Shown: one piece after another, positions 11,619 through 25,975 of the stretch | Layout of the letters: every line of letters starts with the position of its first letter | Numbering within the stretch: position 1 is the first letter of the stretch | Source of the DNA: Henckelia pumila | Lineage: Eukaryota > Streptophyta > Magnoliopsida > Lamiales > Gesneriaceae | Assembly (NCBI RefSeq): GCF_033568475.1 | Contig: NW_027331831.1 | Coordinates: forward strand, 4,154,001-4,218,000 | Direction of reading: 5' to 3' | Length of the DNA stretch: 64,000 nt | Program-made: the position numbers and the translations under genes | The notes under the pieces: generated by a model | The model's input: only the letters and a program-made list of their open reading frames with translations | Database searches by the model: none | What the model was told of the DNA's origin: nothing

Positions 11619-14600
11619 TTATTTATTACAACATGATTTCATGAAAGAGTCGAGTTTCCTCTGCTTCAAAGGGGGGATGTCACTTCTTGGTTGTTTAACT
11701 GAAACTTCCAAGGAATTCTCATGGCCATCAAGCATCTATGGAGTCAACAGCAAAGTATCAGCTAGTAATTCATGCAAAAACATAAAGTAACAGCTGCCGT
11801 ATTTAACTCGGTTCCGCAGTGAAATTTGGAATGTCATCATGTTTTACCGAATTTAACATTATTTATAGGTAACAAATGAAGAGCAACCGCAGCAGAATAA
11901 TGAAAAGAACATATATTAATGACTCTAGGAAGAATAAGTACCTGGCCAAGATTTTCCAACTTGCTCTGAATCACATCCCTGAAAAGAAACAGTGGAGGTA
12001 CTCAGTGATATGCTTAAACAATCTGCTGGAACAATAATAAAGAGAGATACACCATAGTTTGTATATCGCACAGATTGGAAAGATATACAGTACCATATTA
12101 TATCATCCACCGTGTCGTTTGCCAGCAAATAATATATATTGACTGATGAGACCTGAAAAGAAAGCAGGAGCTTTTAATCTATATTGAAGTATTGTTATAT
12201 GTCCAAAAAAAATTCCTGAATATATTAGAGCAGGAATGTTCAAGATTCCTCTGAGATATGTGAAAAGTTGGTAATAATCTGACAGAATCACTCCCAAAAT
12301 TATTCTCAAACCTCATTTGAACTTTTGAAAAATTTCAAATTTTCAATGATATTTACAGCAGAAACATAAAAGGCTGTATTCAAAAAAAAAAAGAAAAAAG
12401 AAAAAGAAATATTAAAGTCTTGTGCGTGACCGATGCTACATAGCTAAATCATGTTTTCAACTAATTATTTCCATCCAATGTCTAAAGATGGGTGCAGCAG
12501 ATTCGGTTTTAGTTTCACACAATGAAAAATCAATTTTTTCCTAAGTCACCTGCCCGATCCTATGAGCACGATCTTCAGCCTGAATCACATCCCCTGGAGT
12601 CCAAGATAACTCTGCAAATATTACCATGCTTGCTGCGGTCAAAGTTAAGCCAATACCTCCAGCTTTGATGGACAACTAGACAAACAAACACAAATGGAAA
12701 ACAACATATTTGTGAGGTAAAATAAAAAAAAATACATAACATAGAAGAACAGCACATCAAATAAAAAGGAGGTTGATACCACTGCTGCTCTGACAGTATC
12801 TTTTTCCTGAAATTCAGTCACCAGAACTTGTCTTGATGATGCTGGCGTACTTCCATCGATCTTTATGCAACCAACTTTTTTCTTCTGAAAATAAAACAAT
12901 GAATATGCGCTCATCAAAACACCCACAAAATTAAGAAGCGGGGGCAGGCTTACCAAAAGAAATTTGTGTATTGAGTTGATCATAGGTTGATGATGTGCAA
13001 ATATTAGAAATTTGCAACTAGCCTGCACAATGTTCAGGAAAACGATTAGAATGCAGATTGACTAGCAAAAACGCTAGATAGCCACCACATCAGAAACTGA
13101 AAAAGCAAATAGTAAGTGGCCAAAAGGAGCACCGGCACAGGTATTTAGGGACAAAAAAATGTAGAACTAGGGTGGTTATTAAACCATTTCAATTAGCTAA
13201 GACCACAAAAATGGAAATTATTGAAATTTGATTATCCCTTCTCACATTTGATCCCAGACAGAAGAACTGTGAGGATAGAGATACAAAATAATACCCACAG
13301 GCAGAATTACTCTGACGTAACACACATAAAAGCACTCAATCACAATCCAAAACAAGAACAATATTTTTATACACATGCCACTCCCTAAGATAAACAAGCC
13401 CAGCATTAACTGAAATCCCAAGTGGGACACATTGCTTGCTACAGAAGAATGAAATAAGGTATGCATGAAATCAGTTTTGGAATGGAATGAAGACAGAAAA
13501 GAATGATGCTTTTGATTCCATTTTTATGATTGACACCATAAATACTGAAAAATGAATGGAACGACCATTTTTAACTTGATTCCAATAATAATAACAACAA
13601 CAACAACATATACTTATTATTATTATTATTATTATTATTTATAATTCATTATTATTTTCTTTGTTATTTTTATTATTTTATTTTATTTTAATCATTTTCA
13701 TATTTTTATTTTTATCGGTAATATTATCTTTTTTTTAGCAAAGTAATATTATCTATTACTATTAGTATTTATCTAATATTATAATTACTGTGATCATTAA
13801 TTTTGTTCTTTACTTATTTGATTATTTACTTGCTTTTAACTACTTATTTATTTATTAAAGAACATTAATTTTTTTTTACTTGTTATGTTATGTTATGTTA
13901 TGTTATGTTATTTTATTATTATTATTATGATTAATTTGTTACGTTACTATGATTGTTAATATTAATATTAACTACTACTACTATTATTACTATTATTATT
14001 ATAATTATTATTATTATTTAATTTTACTTATATTATTATTATTTATTTAATAAGATTATTACTAAGATTATTGTTTTTATTATTTATTTATCAATTTATT
14101 TTTATTATGTATTTATTTACCTAATAATAAAATGTCTAATTTTATTATTATTTCTATAATTATTAATATTAACACAATATATTTATGTTTAAGATTATTT
14201 CATGAAAGATAAACATAATTTAGGTTAATCTTACCAAAAACAAATAAAATGGAGAGGTAGCAATAACTAATACCAAGGTAGATGGAAGGAAAGGCTACTC
14301 CCACAAACATGGGAATAGGCATTCCGATAGGAATGAGCATTCCCATTCCTAAAATATACCAAGCATGGAATTACATTCCTAAATCCTAATCCATTCCCAT
14401 ATACCAAGTATGGCCTAAGTTGTTTACATCTCATCCTTTCTCAATATAAATTCCCCCACATTCTGGTTACACATACTCTGATAAATCCACAGTTTGTGGC
14501 AAGATGGAAAATACATGGAAGTTCATTGAAATTGTACCTCAATTATGGTCCCAATGTAGTCCAGTACTGCCGGAATCTTGGCTTCAGCAGATTCAGTATA

Positions 14601-17600
14601 GATCTGGAGCACACATAGATGAAATTAATAAAAAAATGAGAACGGAATGAATTTTCAACGTAAGCATTACTACGAATCAGAATTAATCGATGGTGTAAGT
14701 TGGACGCTCGTTGGCAATAACTATTTAGCAAAAAAGTTCATTCCTATTGCAGTTGAACTTTTTTAAAATCAAAGATGTAACTTGGACATTCATGTCAACA
14801 AACATACAGGAAAAGTTCATCCCTGTCAAACTATTTTGATCTATTATTCCTCTCGAACCCTCTCGAACTAGCAACCAAGTACTGACAAAAAAAAATCTCT
14901 AAAAATATTTAAAAACCATGGCATAGAATTGTTACCATGTCTACAACAATATCCCAATTCCTAGGATGTTATAAGGGGACATTTTATTTAGTCTCGATTT
15001 CATATCTATTTAATTATGGGTGTATCAGTTTATGCGTAAATTGTAATTATGCTTTGTTTCTTTTTCAACTAAAATTGGTGACGATCTACATTGTGATTTT
15101 GTTATTAACACATTATTCCATTAATATTTGGTCATCAGCTTCGTGCAGATTGGGAGTGCAAATATAAGGGCCATAAGATTATGTCATTATGCAAGCATAA
15201 AGAATCAGCAAGTACACACCGATCATGTATGAACTTACACACCCCTACCTTGTTGATAAGATTTTTCTCCTTCAACTTGAGTAGCTCAGCTTCCTCTTTG
15301 CACTGGGATGACTTGACTTGGCTTTTTATGACTTTCAACTGGAGAATAAAAGGCATATACATAGTTAGACGTTAGGCATGTCACACACCATGACCATCTA
15401 AAAAGGTAACATGGTGGGAAACCTTTCTTAACAGAGACATCAGGATAGAAGATAGTCAGAATATACAGACATTGCATCAAAATAAGAGAATAATTTTGTG
15501 TTTATCCATAAGAAATTCGTGTAACCTCAGAAAATAGCGCATTGATTTGCCTCATTTCCTTCTCCTCCAAATCCAAAAAGACCTGAAAAGAAATAATAGA
15601 TAGTGTATATATATAGCTATCGATCTGAGGCTCGGAGAGCTCGTAAATGATCAGAAGACAAATAAAATTTTGAATGTAATGTATCTCGATGCTAGCTTAT
15701 TACTTACTTTACTATTATAATAAGTAAAAATGAAAAGTTTCCAGATAACTCTCAGATGGTAGTAGTTAATATACTTTTTTGTGTAGCATCCAAATTAGAT
15801 TAGGTTGCCCTTCGATCAATAGACTTGAAATTATGGTTTTTGAATCCATGATTTTAAATTCCTTGACTTGTTTGGATGGACAAAATCTAATTGACTTTCA
15901 AGTCCACTCTATGTCAAGTTAAAGCAATTTCAATAGTATTTATGGTGGATTTAAAATACACCTAAGATGGAAACATATTTAATCCATCACCTTAATTGAT
16001 ATAATCAGTATGAATTGCGATGAAATATGGAAAAGAAAGAAAAATTCAGCCAATTTGCGGGAGAAGATGAATTGATATGAAATTAGCGTAAAATCACACA
16101 TAAAATATCCAAATTCAGGTCAGAAAATTTCTCTGGGAATTCAGATGGCGAGTAACAGCCAGGATGAATTTTCCGCCAGTGATAAGATGAAGGATCAATT
16201 TTGTTATCCGTAAAGTAAAACGCAGAGGATCAAATTGGTTTTAATCAGAAAAATTTTGTGGGATGCGTAGGAATTTGAGGAAGGCAAAGAAGGAAGAAGA
16301 AATGGAATGTAAACGAAAGGAAAAGGTAGGCAAAAATAGCGTCATACCCTCAAAGACGCCAATATATAACTGCAAACTGACATAATGAAAACGTAGTAGT
16401 GGACTGCATAAACAGAGCTTAATATGCACCTGTTGCCTGCGCTTCACAGGGAGCTCAGCAAGAACATCTTTCTTGAGTCTACGAATCATCACTGTCGCTT
16501 TCATCAAATTGTGCAGCTCTTCATGATTACTTGCACCTTGATAGATTCCAAAAACGCCCTGAAAACACAAGAATACTAAATTTCTTGTTCTTTCAGACTG
16601 GAGATATAAAAATAGACATTTTACTAGCACTGACTTACACCCTTGCAATATCGGTCACCATATTCGTGAACATTCTTATATACATCAGGATACAAGGCTT
16701 CCAACTAAAATCCAAACGTCAAAATAAGAAGTCCCAGTTATTTCAAATCATGAGCATGGAACTCAAATATGATACTGATGTTCATAAAAAATACCTGTTT
16801 GAATAGCTCAATTGGCCGCGACAGAGCAGGAGTTCCACTGAGCAAAATTGTGTATTGAGCTCTCTATATATCGTCACTCATCAGCATATCAATAGAGGGA
16901 ATTGAGAAAGAAGGGAGAGGGGGAGGAGGAGAGGGAGCTCCATTTTTCACCACAAAGATGGTAAACTCAAAATTCCCATGGATCACACTAGATTTAATAA
17001 GTATAACAGTGAAAAAGGAATCTATGAGAAAATATACCTTCTTTTCTAGTTTTTTTTTTCCATAATTTGCATATTTTCTTTTGCTTTTGACAACAAAATT
17101 TAGACCAACTAATATATTTATGTGTCGACAACATCTTGCCAAAACACTCAACTGCAAAATATAGACTTTCATGAAACAATAGACTTTCTTGCTTGATGTT
17201 ATTCATACATCTGATCTCGGAACGAAAATATTTATTCAAACATAGACTGAACCTGCAAAATAGGAAGGGAGGCACACGTTCGCTTTGCTTGGGCATTCTT
17301 TAAGAAATGTGATTCATCGGCAATCACAACCTTAATAAACATACCAAAGTTGAAAATACCTCATTAGATACAGTATCCCCATAAGTATAACTTCTTAAAA
17401 GTTCGATTGAGTTGTATCAGATGGTTGCATTCGCATCATTAATGGGGCAACACAAAAAAGTACAAATAGATGCATGCATGTACTGGTGGTGGATGATCCC
17501 TAAGCAAAGCATGACTGGCAACGTGAATGAGTAGGTTGACATAGTGAGATTTACTTGCATATGGGAAAAGGCTAAATTCAGATTCTGGGGTATTTACTTA

Positions 17601-20600
17601 TATCCAAAAGTGCATTTTAAGTTCTTATTTTACAACGCATACAACGTGCAATAATCAGAAGCATGGGGCGATTATATATAAGGGTGCAAACAGATAGAGA
17701 TGGTGAAAATAGCTTGAGACCTTGCTTACAAAGTGTTTGAGATGAACTTGAATTCAAATTGTTACCTGAAATTTTGAAGCCAAAAGGATGTCCTGTAGCT
17801 TAGGTACAGTATCATATGATATGATGTTAAAGACACCATCAAGATTGACTGACACTCTACTATTCGACTGCACAATTTTATATCCACCTCTATTTGAACC
17901 GCTCCACTGAGACAGCACAACCTGCCAATGACTCTTCATTAGGTAATATTTGTTATTGCAAAATCCCAAGAAACTCTTTCATATACAAAGGAAAATATCC
18001 TGCCTCGTGGCTACATATGCTTTCAAAATTTTGCTCCATAAAATTGAAAATGCATAAGTAACGTTTACGAGCGCATGTTCTAAGTTAACCACACAATTAT
18101 TCATCAGAGCCATCGGATAATATAAATGGAGCGTAAAGTCAATCTATAACAAAGAAATGGAAGTTAAAAACCGATTTTTTGTGGACACTGGTTTATAATA
18201 GAATAATAATTATCTAGCTTTACTTTGATCCATATCTAAAACCATAACTCTAGTTCATTCTTAAGCCGTTCTGCATGGTATACTTGATATTCTTAAAAGA
18301 CTAACATATTGATTCTCCTAAATCCACTAAGAGCATTCTACACATTCATTATATTCTCAGATTAATTGTGGTGAGGCATTGCATGAACATACTAATTTAT
18401 ATCAGGGAATGCATGCAAGGATGATTAAAAAAAAATAATACTCTGGGGACAAACATAGCAACATTGAACCACCACCCCAAAAAACATAAGTGGCGCGATT
18501 GAACAACTAACCCAAGAAGAAGAAGGTCGGATCAAAAGTAGGGCATCAAAGTGGAAATAAACCCGACTTCGTCATTCATGTGACTCATCTTTTAGTGTTA
18601 CTTATTTCAGATTCTGTTTGGTTATTGTATAGCTTATCAAACCTGTGTTTTTGGACTCTTTCTTTACTACAACTGTTGAATTTCCTGATTTCTGGCTATT
18701 TTCTAGCTGTAAATGATCAGCTATAATTAGTGTCTTTCTTAATTTAGCCAATCAATATTGATTTGATTAGCCTAGGAATCAGCTGATTAAAATTAATTTG
18801 ATTATCTAAGGAATTAGATATTCTTTACTGAGATTAAGGGAAAGACTCTCAGCCCTCTTGCATAAATATGACCTCTTGTATCAAAAGAAGTTCTTTTTTT
18901 TTTTTTTTGAAACTCAAAAGAAGTTAACAAGTTAAAGACTAATCAATTCTTCTTTCCAACTTCTAAAAATTTATATTTCCTGTTTTTTGTTTTTCCTCAG
19001 AGAAAAAGACGATTGAAAGATTTACATGAAAGATTATGTAATACATCTGGGAATTGGCAGTTAGAATAAACTGAAGCAGCACAAATAAAGGTTTATCTTC
19101 ACAAAGATAAATAGAATGATCATACGTAAAATTATCAAGGAAAACATACAAGTATATCTGATGAGGCGACATTCAGCCATTGCTGAATCATCTGCAACAA
19201 AGGAGCCAATGAAAAAGTGAAACACATAACAGGTTTAAGAAAAGACATGGTGAATCTCACTCACAGAAGCCCACTGAAGCCGTAAGGAAGATGGAGTCAA
19301 AACAAGAACAGGCCACGCCTCACGAATGCAAGAGGTGAAAGCAATAGCCTGCAGATGTGTCAAATATCTGATTTTACTTGTAATGTAGGTGTCACATAAC
19401 TTTTGGAATCTGAAAAGCATAATCTGCATGTTTAAGTCATACATTAATAGATTCACTTTAAATCTCCCAAACTAATGGTTTCTGCTTAGTGGTTTAAATA
19501 ATTTCTACAGATTAGTTTCCTGGTTTCTTTTTTGAAATAATTACTTTCCTTCTTGCTAGGGGTTGGTTTTTTTTTTTTCAATTTCTTTTTTCTCTCAAAC
19601 TTAACGAGATTTCAGATTTCCATTATTCGTCATATTTACTTCTTTAATCAAGGCTCAAGGGGTAGTATATTCTCTAATTATGCTATCGTTTCCTATCAAT
19701 AAAATAAGCATGAATCAAATTTCTGCCAAACTTTTATGGTATCAAAGCCGATCGGCAGATCCTTAATCTACCAACAAATCGGTCAAAACGGCCATGACCA
19801 AAACTAGAAGACCATGAACCACAAAGGCTGATTATTCAGAAGGTACCACAGGGTTTTAAAATAGGGACCACCAAGTCAAACATTAGGGAGTGGCAACATT
19901 CTTAAAATCATTCCTTCCGGTCACGTCTCACAAGCTAAATGGGAAAAACTACCTGGAATGGCATATTCTACGAAGCTGGTAGCAGGGACAAGTTTGACGT
20001 TTTATTGATGCATTAATGCAAACAGCATAAATCATAATATTTCTACATTTAGCCTTTCCCAAAATCACTCAAATTTAATCTACTATTTTGCTTTTGTTCC
20101 ATTGGCAGCCATGACATGTAAATGATCATTTACTAATTGATCTTTGACCGTGTTTAGGATCACATTCTATTAGTTTTGTGCTTTCTAAGGATTAGTTTCT
20201 TACCTTAGTATTAGTACATTCATCTTGAAATTAGGAAACTTCAAATTGATGCTCAAGCTATGTTGTATGGACACGGGTACGGGTATCGTATCGGATACGA
20301 CACGGATACGGCGACATGGAAAATTTTTAAAATATAAGACACGATACGGCTAGGATACGACGATGATTAAAACCTATAAAAAATATTTTATATATATATA
20401 AATTTAGTATTAAAATTTAAAATCCTAGAATAGAAACCATATTTCATCGATGATGAAAGAACGGGACCAGGAAAGAAACGGGAACGAGAAAGATTGAAGA
20501 AGGAATGAATGATGCAGGGCTTTTTTAGGCCCAATTCATTTTATTTATTTATTTATTTTTTAGTACCATTTTATTTATTTATTAATTAGTCTTCAGAAAT

Positions 20601-23600
20601 TTATTATTTTCAATGTAACCCTGGAAACTTTTAATTTTTTGCAATTCAGCCCAAAACGTGTCCAGAAACATGTCCGAGCCGTGTCCAGAAATGTGTCTGA
20701 GCCATGTCCGAACCGTGTCCGACTGATCAAACTTTAAAAAAGTCAACGACACGATTTTTGCCGTGTCCGACACGCGTATTTGCGTGTCGTGTCCGTCCAT
20801 GTCCGTCGTGTTCGTGTTCGTGTCCGACACTTCAAAAAAAAAAAATTGCCGTGTCCATGCTACATAGCGCTCAAGAGATAGTGGTATTCCCCACATAGTC
20901 TAATATGTCCTATCAATAAAATAAGAATTGATTCGGATTTCTTCCAAACTTCATGTTTAAATGTAGGAAGCCACATATAGTCACAACAATGGGAATGCGG
21001 GGGAGAAATCAACATATGGTTTCTTCCAAATTAATGCAGATTTCTTCCAAACTTCATGTTTAGCTCTGTATATGAATCAAAATTTCATATTGCAGCTAGA
21101 ATGAGAATTAAAACATAAGAAAAATATGTACAAGTTATTTTAGTACGAGAAACGCCTAGTGCCTAATTCCGAACCCTGAAACGATTCATAAAAACCTAAA
21201 ATTCAATAGACAAGTTTCTCAGCATCAACATATCTTTACAGGACAAGTAGCAGCAGAAAACAAGGAGTGATCGGCAAAGTCAAACATAAAAAAAAAATCC
21301 AGGAGGAGATTCACCATTTGATATGGCTTCCACTTAAATATAATTAGGAAGAATGTTTGAAAGTGACAATAGGGCGTCCCAATACCGTTGGAAAGTCCAA
21401 TCACTTATCAAGTGAGAAAGGACCATCTTTGAATGGTGGATAGTAAAACCTCACGCGCTGAAGTTAGTATTCATTTGACAAGTAATCTTATAATTAACTT
21501 GTATCTCATACGATAACACTCTTGATAAAGAATGTAGTCCGGCTAAAAAGTTACACAAACACGTAAATAGGTAGGTCAAAATATATTATCAACTTACGCC
21601 TCAAATTAGTGGTTAGACAAGGAAGCAGCCCTAAGTTAAATGTCTCAATACCTGAAGAGTCTTTCCAAGCCCCATTTCATCAGCAAGCAGGACCCGCCCT
21701 CCATGTTGCAGAACAAATCTGAGAAGGCCCAAATTACCAACAATCAAATGACAAAATGAATCATTGACCATTGAGATCTCTTTGACGAATAACATATGAT
21801 GTGCCATCTTGGGCTCAAACTAAGCATACAAGTATTTAGAGACACAACACTCACATACCTAACACCGTCACGTTGGAAAGGCAGGAGCTTTGCTTCAATA
21901 TCGCTGGGAATTTTATCGTATCGGTCTGGTAATAACATTGATAAGAGCACATCAAATGTTTGGGTAACATATCCAGTAAACTGGTGCCCCCAACTGAAGT
22001 GTCAAACATAAAAGTTTGTGACTTACAAGCCAGGAATTATATATGCGGATCCATCCGTATGTAAAAGAATTTTATGAAGACATTATTATCTCATCATTCA
22101 TTATAAATCCCAATTCCATGTCTATAGCGTTATAAAAAATCAATTTTAAATCTCTACATCTTCACCATAAGATCCAGCTTAAAATCATGAAATGGACTAT
22201 TATCCAAGAAGCTTTAAAGTTGTCATCAACCATCAAATATCTGTTTGGAATCCGTTCATAGATTACAAGGAACCCTGGGGAAAGGCATTTATTCAAAAAA
22301 CCCAATAAGTTACTACTCGAAGTTTTCAGGCATATGTTTTCCCTTTGATAATATCTACAGATATTTTCAGACATATCTGCCATCATGAAACAACTTCTTT
22401 TGTTTGATCTAATTAATCACAGATACAAGGGCCTGATTTGAAGCCAGATAGGGGCAGGGGAATTGTCAAATTTACCACGAAGATCTGGAATTCCAGTGGC
22501 TGCAGCAATAGCACGCCTTACCAAAGGGTCCAAGTTCTCAAGCTGGAAAATAAATGAAAGAGACAAATATCACACAACAACTTTATGTTCCAATCACAAG
22601 ATCGCATTTTCCACCATGCATCATCATATTTCAAGAGTTCTTTCTCAAGCTGTTCATCAAGATAGCATAATTTCCAAAGAACGACATCGCCAAATACACC
22701 TACAGGAACTTTCATGAGCATGCAAATGCAATAAAAGCAAAGATTCCCAGATTTTCAATAATCACCTCAATCATAGGACTGATATCATGAAGAACCTGTT
22801 CTGCAGTTGATAACGATGATAAGGGTAATACCCACAATCTGCAAAGAGACTCCACATTTAACTGCCTCACATAGTTGAAAACGGGAGTAGCTTCTAAAAA
22901 CTAAATATGAAAGATATTCAAACTCATGCAGGTCTCACTTTACTTGCTTAGACCATTAACATCATTGTACAACTGAGGTGGGAAAGAACACCAGTAAAGA
23001 GAGACAAACCTTTCATTTGCATTCCAACTGGCTCTAGGAATATTGCGAAAAGCTCCTACAATGGTCTATTGGAAGATAAAGCGCCATTAAAGCAGAAAGA
23101 TGAAATTTTATGCTGACTGTATCAAGAAAGTAGACACGCATACCTGGTGAAATTGAAATTTTGCAGCAACATTTCCACTGGAATGTAGGAAAAATTTTAC
23201 TGTGAGCTTTTGATTTGGTTGGTTTGAAGAATTGTCTTCATTTAGGAGTAAGTGTAACCGATAAAGAATCCAGGTAGATGCACAAGTAAGACTGGGAAAT
23301 GATAAAAGTAAAAAAAAAAAAAAGAAGTCTAATAGAAGTCAAGCACTGAAGAAAGGCCCTCACCAATCACCTTTCTTGTCACTGATAAAGGAGATTTACT
23401 AGCTTGATGTGAAGCACTCATCTGCTTAGAGAATAAGGAAGTAAGAATGGGATTATGGGAGACTAGCCGCTAGTGGCATCTCCATTAATGAACCATTGGA
23501 AAAACAGATTAATCAGATGTATCGGGCTGTACGACTTTCAAGAAACATATTTCCAGCTTCCATTCACTTAAGAAAAGAGAAAGAAAGAAGCAATAATTTT

Positions 23601-24065
23601 TAGTGTCTAAAGTTTGCGGTTTGCACCATATCAATCTTCCGCCTAGTTAGTTAGTCGTTAAACATGGCATGCTCCAAGAAAGAATCATAAAAAAATAACT
23701 AACGGGATAAAATGAGAATACTTTCCCATCATCGTCCAGATTCAAGAAACCCTTCACATTTACTAAAACACGGTACACTGCATTAAAACATTTAAATTTC
23801 ACGTCGTGGACGAGTCATTCGCATAACAACGATGCCACCGGTAAATGGGAAATAATTTTCAAAAAAAAGATACCCGATCGTTGCTCGTGGAGCAAGATGC
23901 AGGAGACATAGCTGAGGAACGAGAAGACGGCACTGCTCCAATCGCTGGCCGCGACGAGGCAGAAGCCTGGGCAGTGCTGTTAGTGGAATGGCGGAGGGCC
24001 AATTGCTGAAGGGCGTCTCTTTCCAGAAAATCAAGCTCCTCCACGCTCAACTCCCAATCTTCCAT
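11619..24065 (-). CDS. CHR18: SMARCAL1-like SNF2 annealing helicase (CHR18 type)
   Basis: Twenty-four exons give a continuous 661-aa protein: 23874-24065, 23364-23421, 23144-23199, 23010-23065, 22766-22838, 22476-22542, 21859-21925, 21652-21718, 19265-19348, 19150-19191, 17766-17921, 17253-17330, 16795-16863, 16639-16704, 16430-16558, 15526-15582, 15249-15338, 14538-14603, 12954-13022, 12780-12884, 12550-12675, 12094-12152, 11942-11978, 11619-11735. All borders are GT..AG and all phases fit. A HARP-like segment occupies residues ~84-145. SNF2 motifs follow: I DEMGLGKT (203-210), II DESH (311-314), III SGTP (341-344), V GGIGLTL (555-561), [13 protein letters not shown] (581-591). The family anneals RPA-coated single strands and remodels stalled replication forks in the nucleus. 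The C-terminal tail is short. The join between exons 1 and 2 is the least certain. Introns carry several transposon relics, the largest (19,349-21,651) holding a TRIM-like element. Confidence 0.92.
13575..14175. repeat. (ATT)n-rich low-complexity tract in a CHR18 intron
   Basis: About 600 bp dominated by ATT/TTA triplets, with a perfect run near 13,616-13,640 and five TATGT units near 13,885. Both flanks carry ggaatgga/cattcc motifs (13,478-13,560 and 14,318-14,402) facing each other. The tract may therefore be expanded sequence inside an old inverted-repeat element. Confidence 0.6.
19480..20965 (+). mobile_element. TRIM-like degenerate LTR retrotransposon in a CHR18 intron
   Basis: Two diverged direct repeats share gattagtttc, ggctcaaggggtagt / gctcaagagatagt and cctatcaataaaataag, ending near 19,735 and 20,960. 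Directly after the first lies tggtatcaaagcc (19,737-19,749), resembling the initiator-tRNA-Met primer site of plant LTR elements (tggtatcagagc). The internal part is only ~400 bp with no usable frame, as in TRIM elements. The second LTR is interrupted by the inverted-repeat element at 20,257-20,868. Confidence 0.45.
20257..20868. mobile_element. 612-bp inverted-repeat transposon, 6-bp target duplication
   Basis: Termini gctatgttgtatggacacgg and ccgtgtccatgctacatagc are inverted repeats. The flanking hexamer gctcaa is present on both sides (20,251-20,256 and 20,869-20,874). The interior is built from many GTGTCCG / CGGACAC motifs and can fold on itself. Open frames on either strand here are translations of that repeat. 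Non-autonomous; superfamily not assigned because a 6-bp duplication fits none of the common plant groups well. Confidence 0.8.
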
Positions 24066-24866
24066 TTCCTTTTTCCAATTGAAATCTCAATTTTGGAGAG
24101 GAGAATGGCTTCTGTTTGCTATCTGGTTTCAAAAATCCCCGGCCAAGTTGGAAATTAGCAAAACGGGCCAGCGGGTGGTTTGGGGCAGACTTTGCAAAAA
24201 AAAAAAAATTTGAAGGGTTGGTCTGCAATTTGTTACGCCATTTGCTGAACGAAGAGCTCGGTCCATTTTGACGGCTCTATTCGTTGTAATTAATTCGTCA
24301 CCAAAGTTAGGTAGAGTTTACAATAACTAAAAAAATTATTGTAGATTTTTTAAAAAAAATTATTTAAAAAAATTATAATCATTTAAAATAAGTGACAGAC
24401 AAACACTCCCTTAATTATTAGCATCCATGACCATGATCACTAAAATTGGGATACAATCTAAAAGTTTAGGGATAGAGAATCAACACTTTGAATGTATAAC
24501 TGAAAAAAAAAAAAACATTGGAATAAGGTGAACTATAACAATATAAAACAGCAAGAAGAGATTATATAAAATATTTATAAGGTAAATTAAACTATAAATA
24601 TGTGTTTATTTGATATGATACTTCTATCAATCTCATGTTTACTTATTTTATATGGTTTGTATTAACTCATAAAGTTCATCAATATTTACATATAATTATT
24701 TATCACAAATAAAAAAGTGTGACAAATAATTATTTATATCTAATTTTCTTAATTTTCAACTGAGAAAAATTACATTAATACGTTTTACTCTCCAAAAAAT
24801 AATAAATGAAAAACCCATTTTAAAAAAATTATAAAACAGAGTAAAAATTCAAATAATTTAATATAT
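24066..24866. other. CHR18 promoter region and AT-rich spacer
   Basis: The 230 bp upstream of the CHR18 start are comparatively GC-rich with no TATA box, as for many housekeeping genes. The remainder is AT-rich with no gene. A motif gacaaacactccctta at 24,398-24,413 resembles the end of the MITE family at 34,302-34,646. Confidence 0.4.
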
Positions 24867-25455
24867 CGGTTAATTATAATTCAGTCCCCAAACCTAAACA
24901 AAAATTAATGATCAGTCCCTGTCAGAAAAAAAACTTTGTTTAAACTTCCTGGGCCCACATGTTTTGTTTCGGATAAAATTCGGTACAAAACATGAAAAAT
25001 ATGGTACAAATACATGATATTTGAGTATCAAATGTGTTAGATCTAGTATAAATATATGATTTTCTAAAACTAAAAAATATTGATATTAATAACACATTTA
25101 TCTTATTTGGAGGAAAATCGGTACAAAACATTGAAAATATGATACTCATATGTGATTTTTGAGTACCCAATGCATTAGATCTGGTACAAATATATGATTT
25201 TTGAGTACTCAAACACATGTTGCAAGTTCACATTAATAAAGATATTTGGATTTTATACTCAAAATTGTATTTTTGTACTCGATCTTGAACAATTAGTGTT
25301 CAAATATCTTGTATTTGTACCATATTTTCAATGTTTTGTACTTAATTTTATTCGAGTAAAATAATATGGGCCCAGGGAGTGCAAACAAATTTTTTCTGAC
25401 AAGGGACTGATTCTTAATTTGCTTTTGGATTTAGGGACTGAACACCAATTTACCC
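24867..25455. mobile_element. Mutator-type MITE, 589 bp, 9-bp target duplication
   Basis: Long imperfect inverted termini: left cggttaattataattcagtc and right ending ggactgaacaccaatttacc. The similarity runs inward for about 90 bp to a tgggccca block on each side. The nonamer ttaatatat flanks both ends (24,858-24,866 and 25,456-25,464), the duplication length typical of Mutator. The centre holds a ~95-bp internal repeat (acaaaacat...gtacaaatatatgattt). No coding capacity. Confidence 0.75.
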
Positions 25456-25939
25456 TTAATATATATTTAATACATTTCATTCGATTTTATCCTTATACAT
25501 GAAACTTTTTTTAATGTATTTATTATTTTTTTAAAAATAATTAATATTTATACTTAATAATTTTAATGAATAATAATCTATATTATTTCGTAAAAATCAC
25601 AATCTCAATTTACAAATACAAACTAAAAATAAGATTATATATGATAGAAAAATGACAAAATTGTAACTCGTCACTTAATTGTAATTTCAATCACAAAATT
25701 AAAGATGGCAATGGGCCGGGTGTGAAACCCGCCTCGTCTGGGACGAATTTAAACCCGGTCAAACGAGTTGCGCGACGGGGCGGGTCCAAGTCAACGGGTC
25801 CGGAGGCGGGTCCGAAACGGGTCCCGGGTTTGGGTAGACCCGCCCCGCATATATATATAAATTTAAATAGGTATATTATATTTATATATATATATATATA
25901 ATATAATGTATATTGTGTAATATATTATATTATATTATA

Positions 25940-25974
<35 letters not shown>

Positions 25975-25975
<1 letters not shown>

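Noticed and set aside
13575..14175. Repetitive ATT region as a structured array
   Set aside because: Irregular triplet low-complexity sequence with no unit or spacer organisation.
18590..18930. LTR-like stretch with a TATA-like gcataaatatgacctcttgt in a CHR18 intron
   Set aside because: No TG..CA ends, target duplication or partner LTR could be located, so I did not call an element.
20582..20898. Open frames on both strands rich in Pro/Cys/Ser or Asp/Thr
   Set aside because: They translate the GTGTCCG repeat of the fold-back element at 20,257-20,868.
23792..24228. Alternative minus-strand frames overlapping CHR18 exon 1
   Set aside because: Shadows of the true frame, which joins in phase to the HARP-encoding exons.
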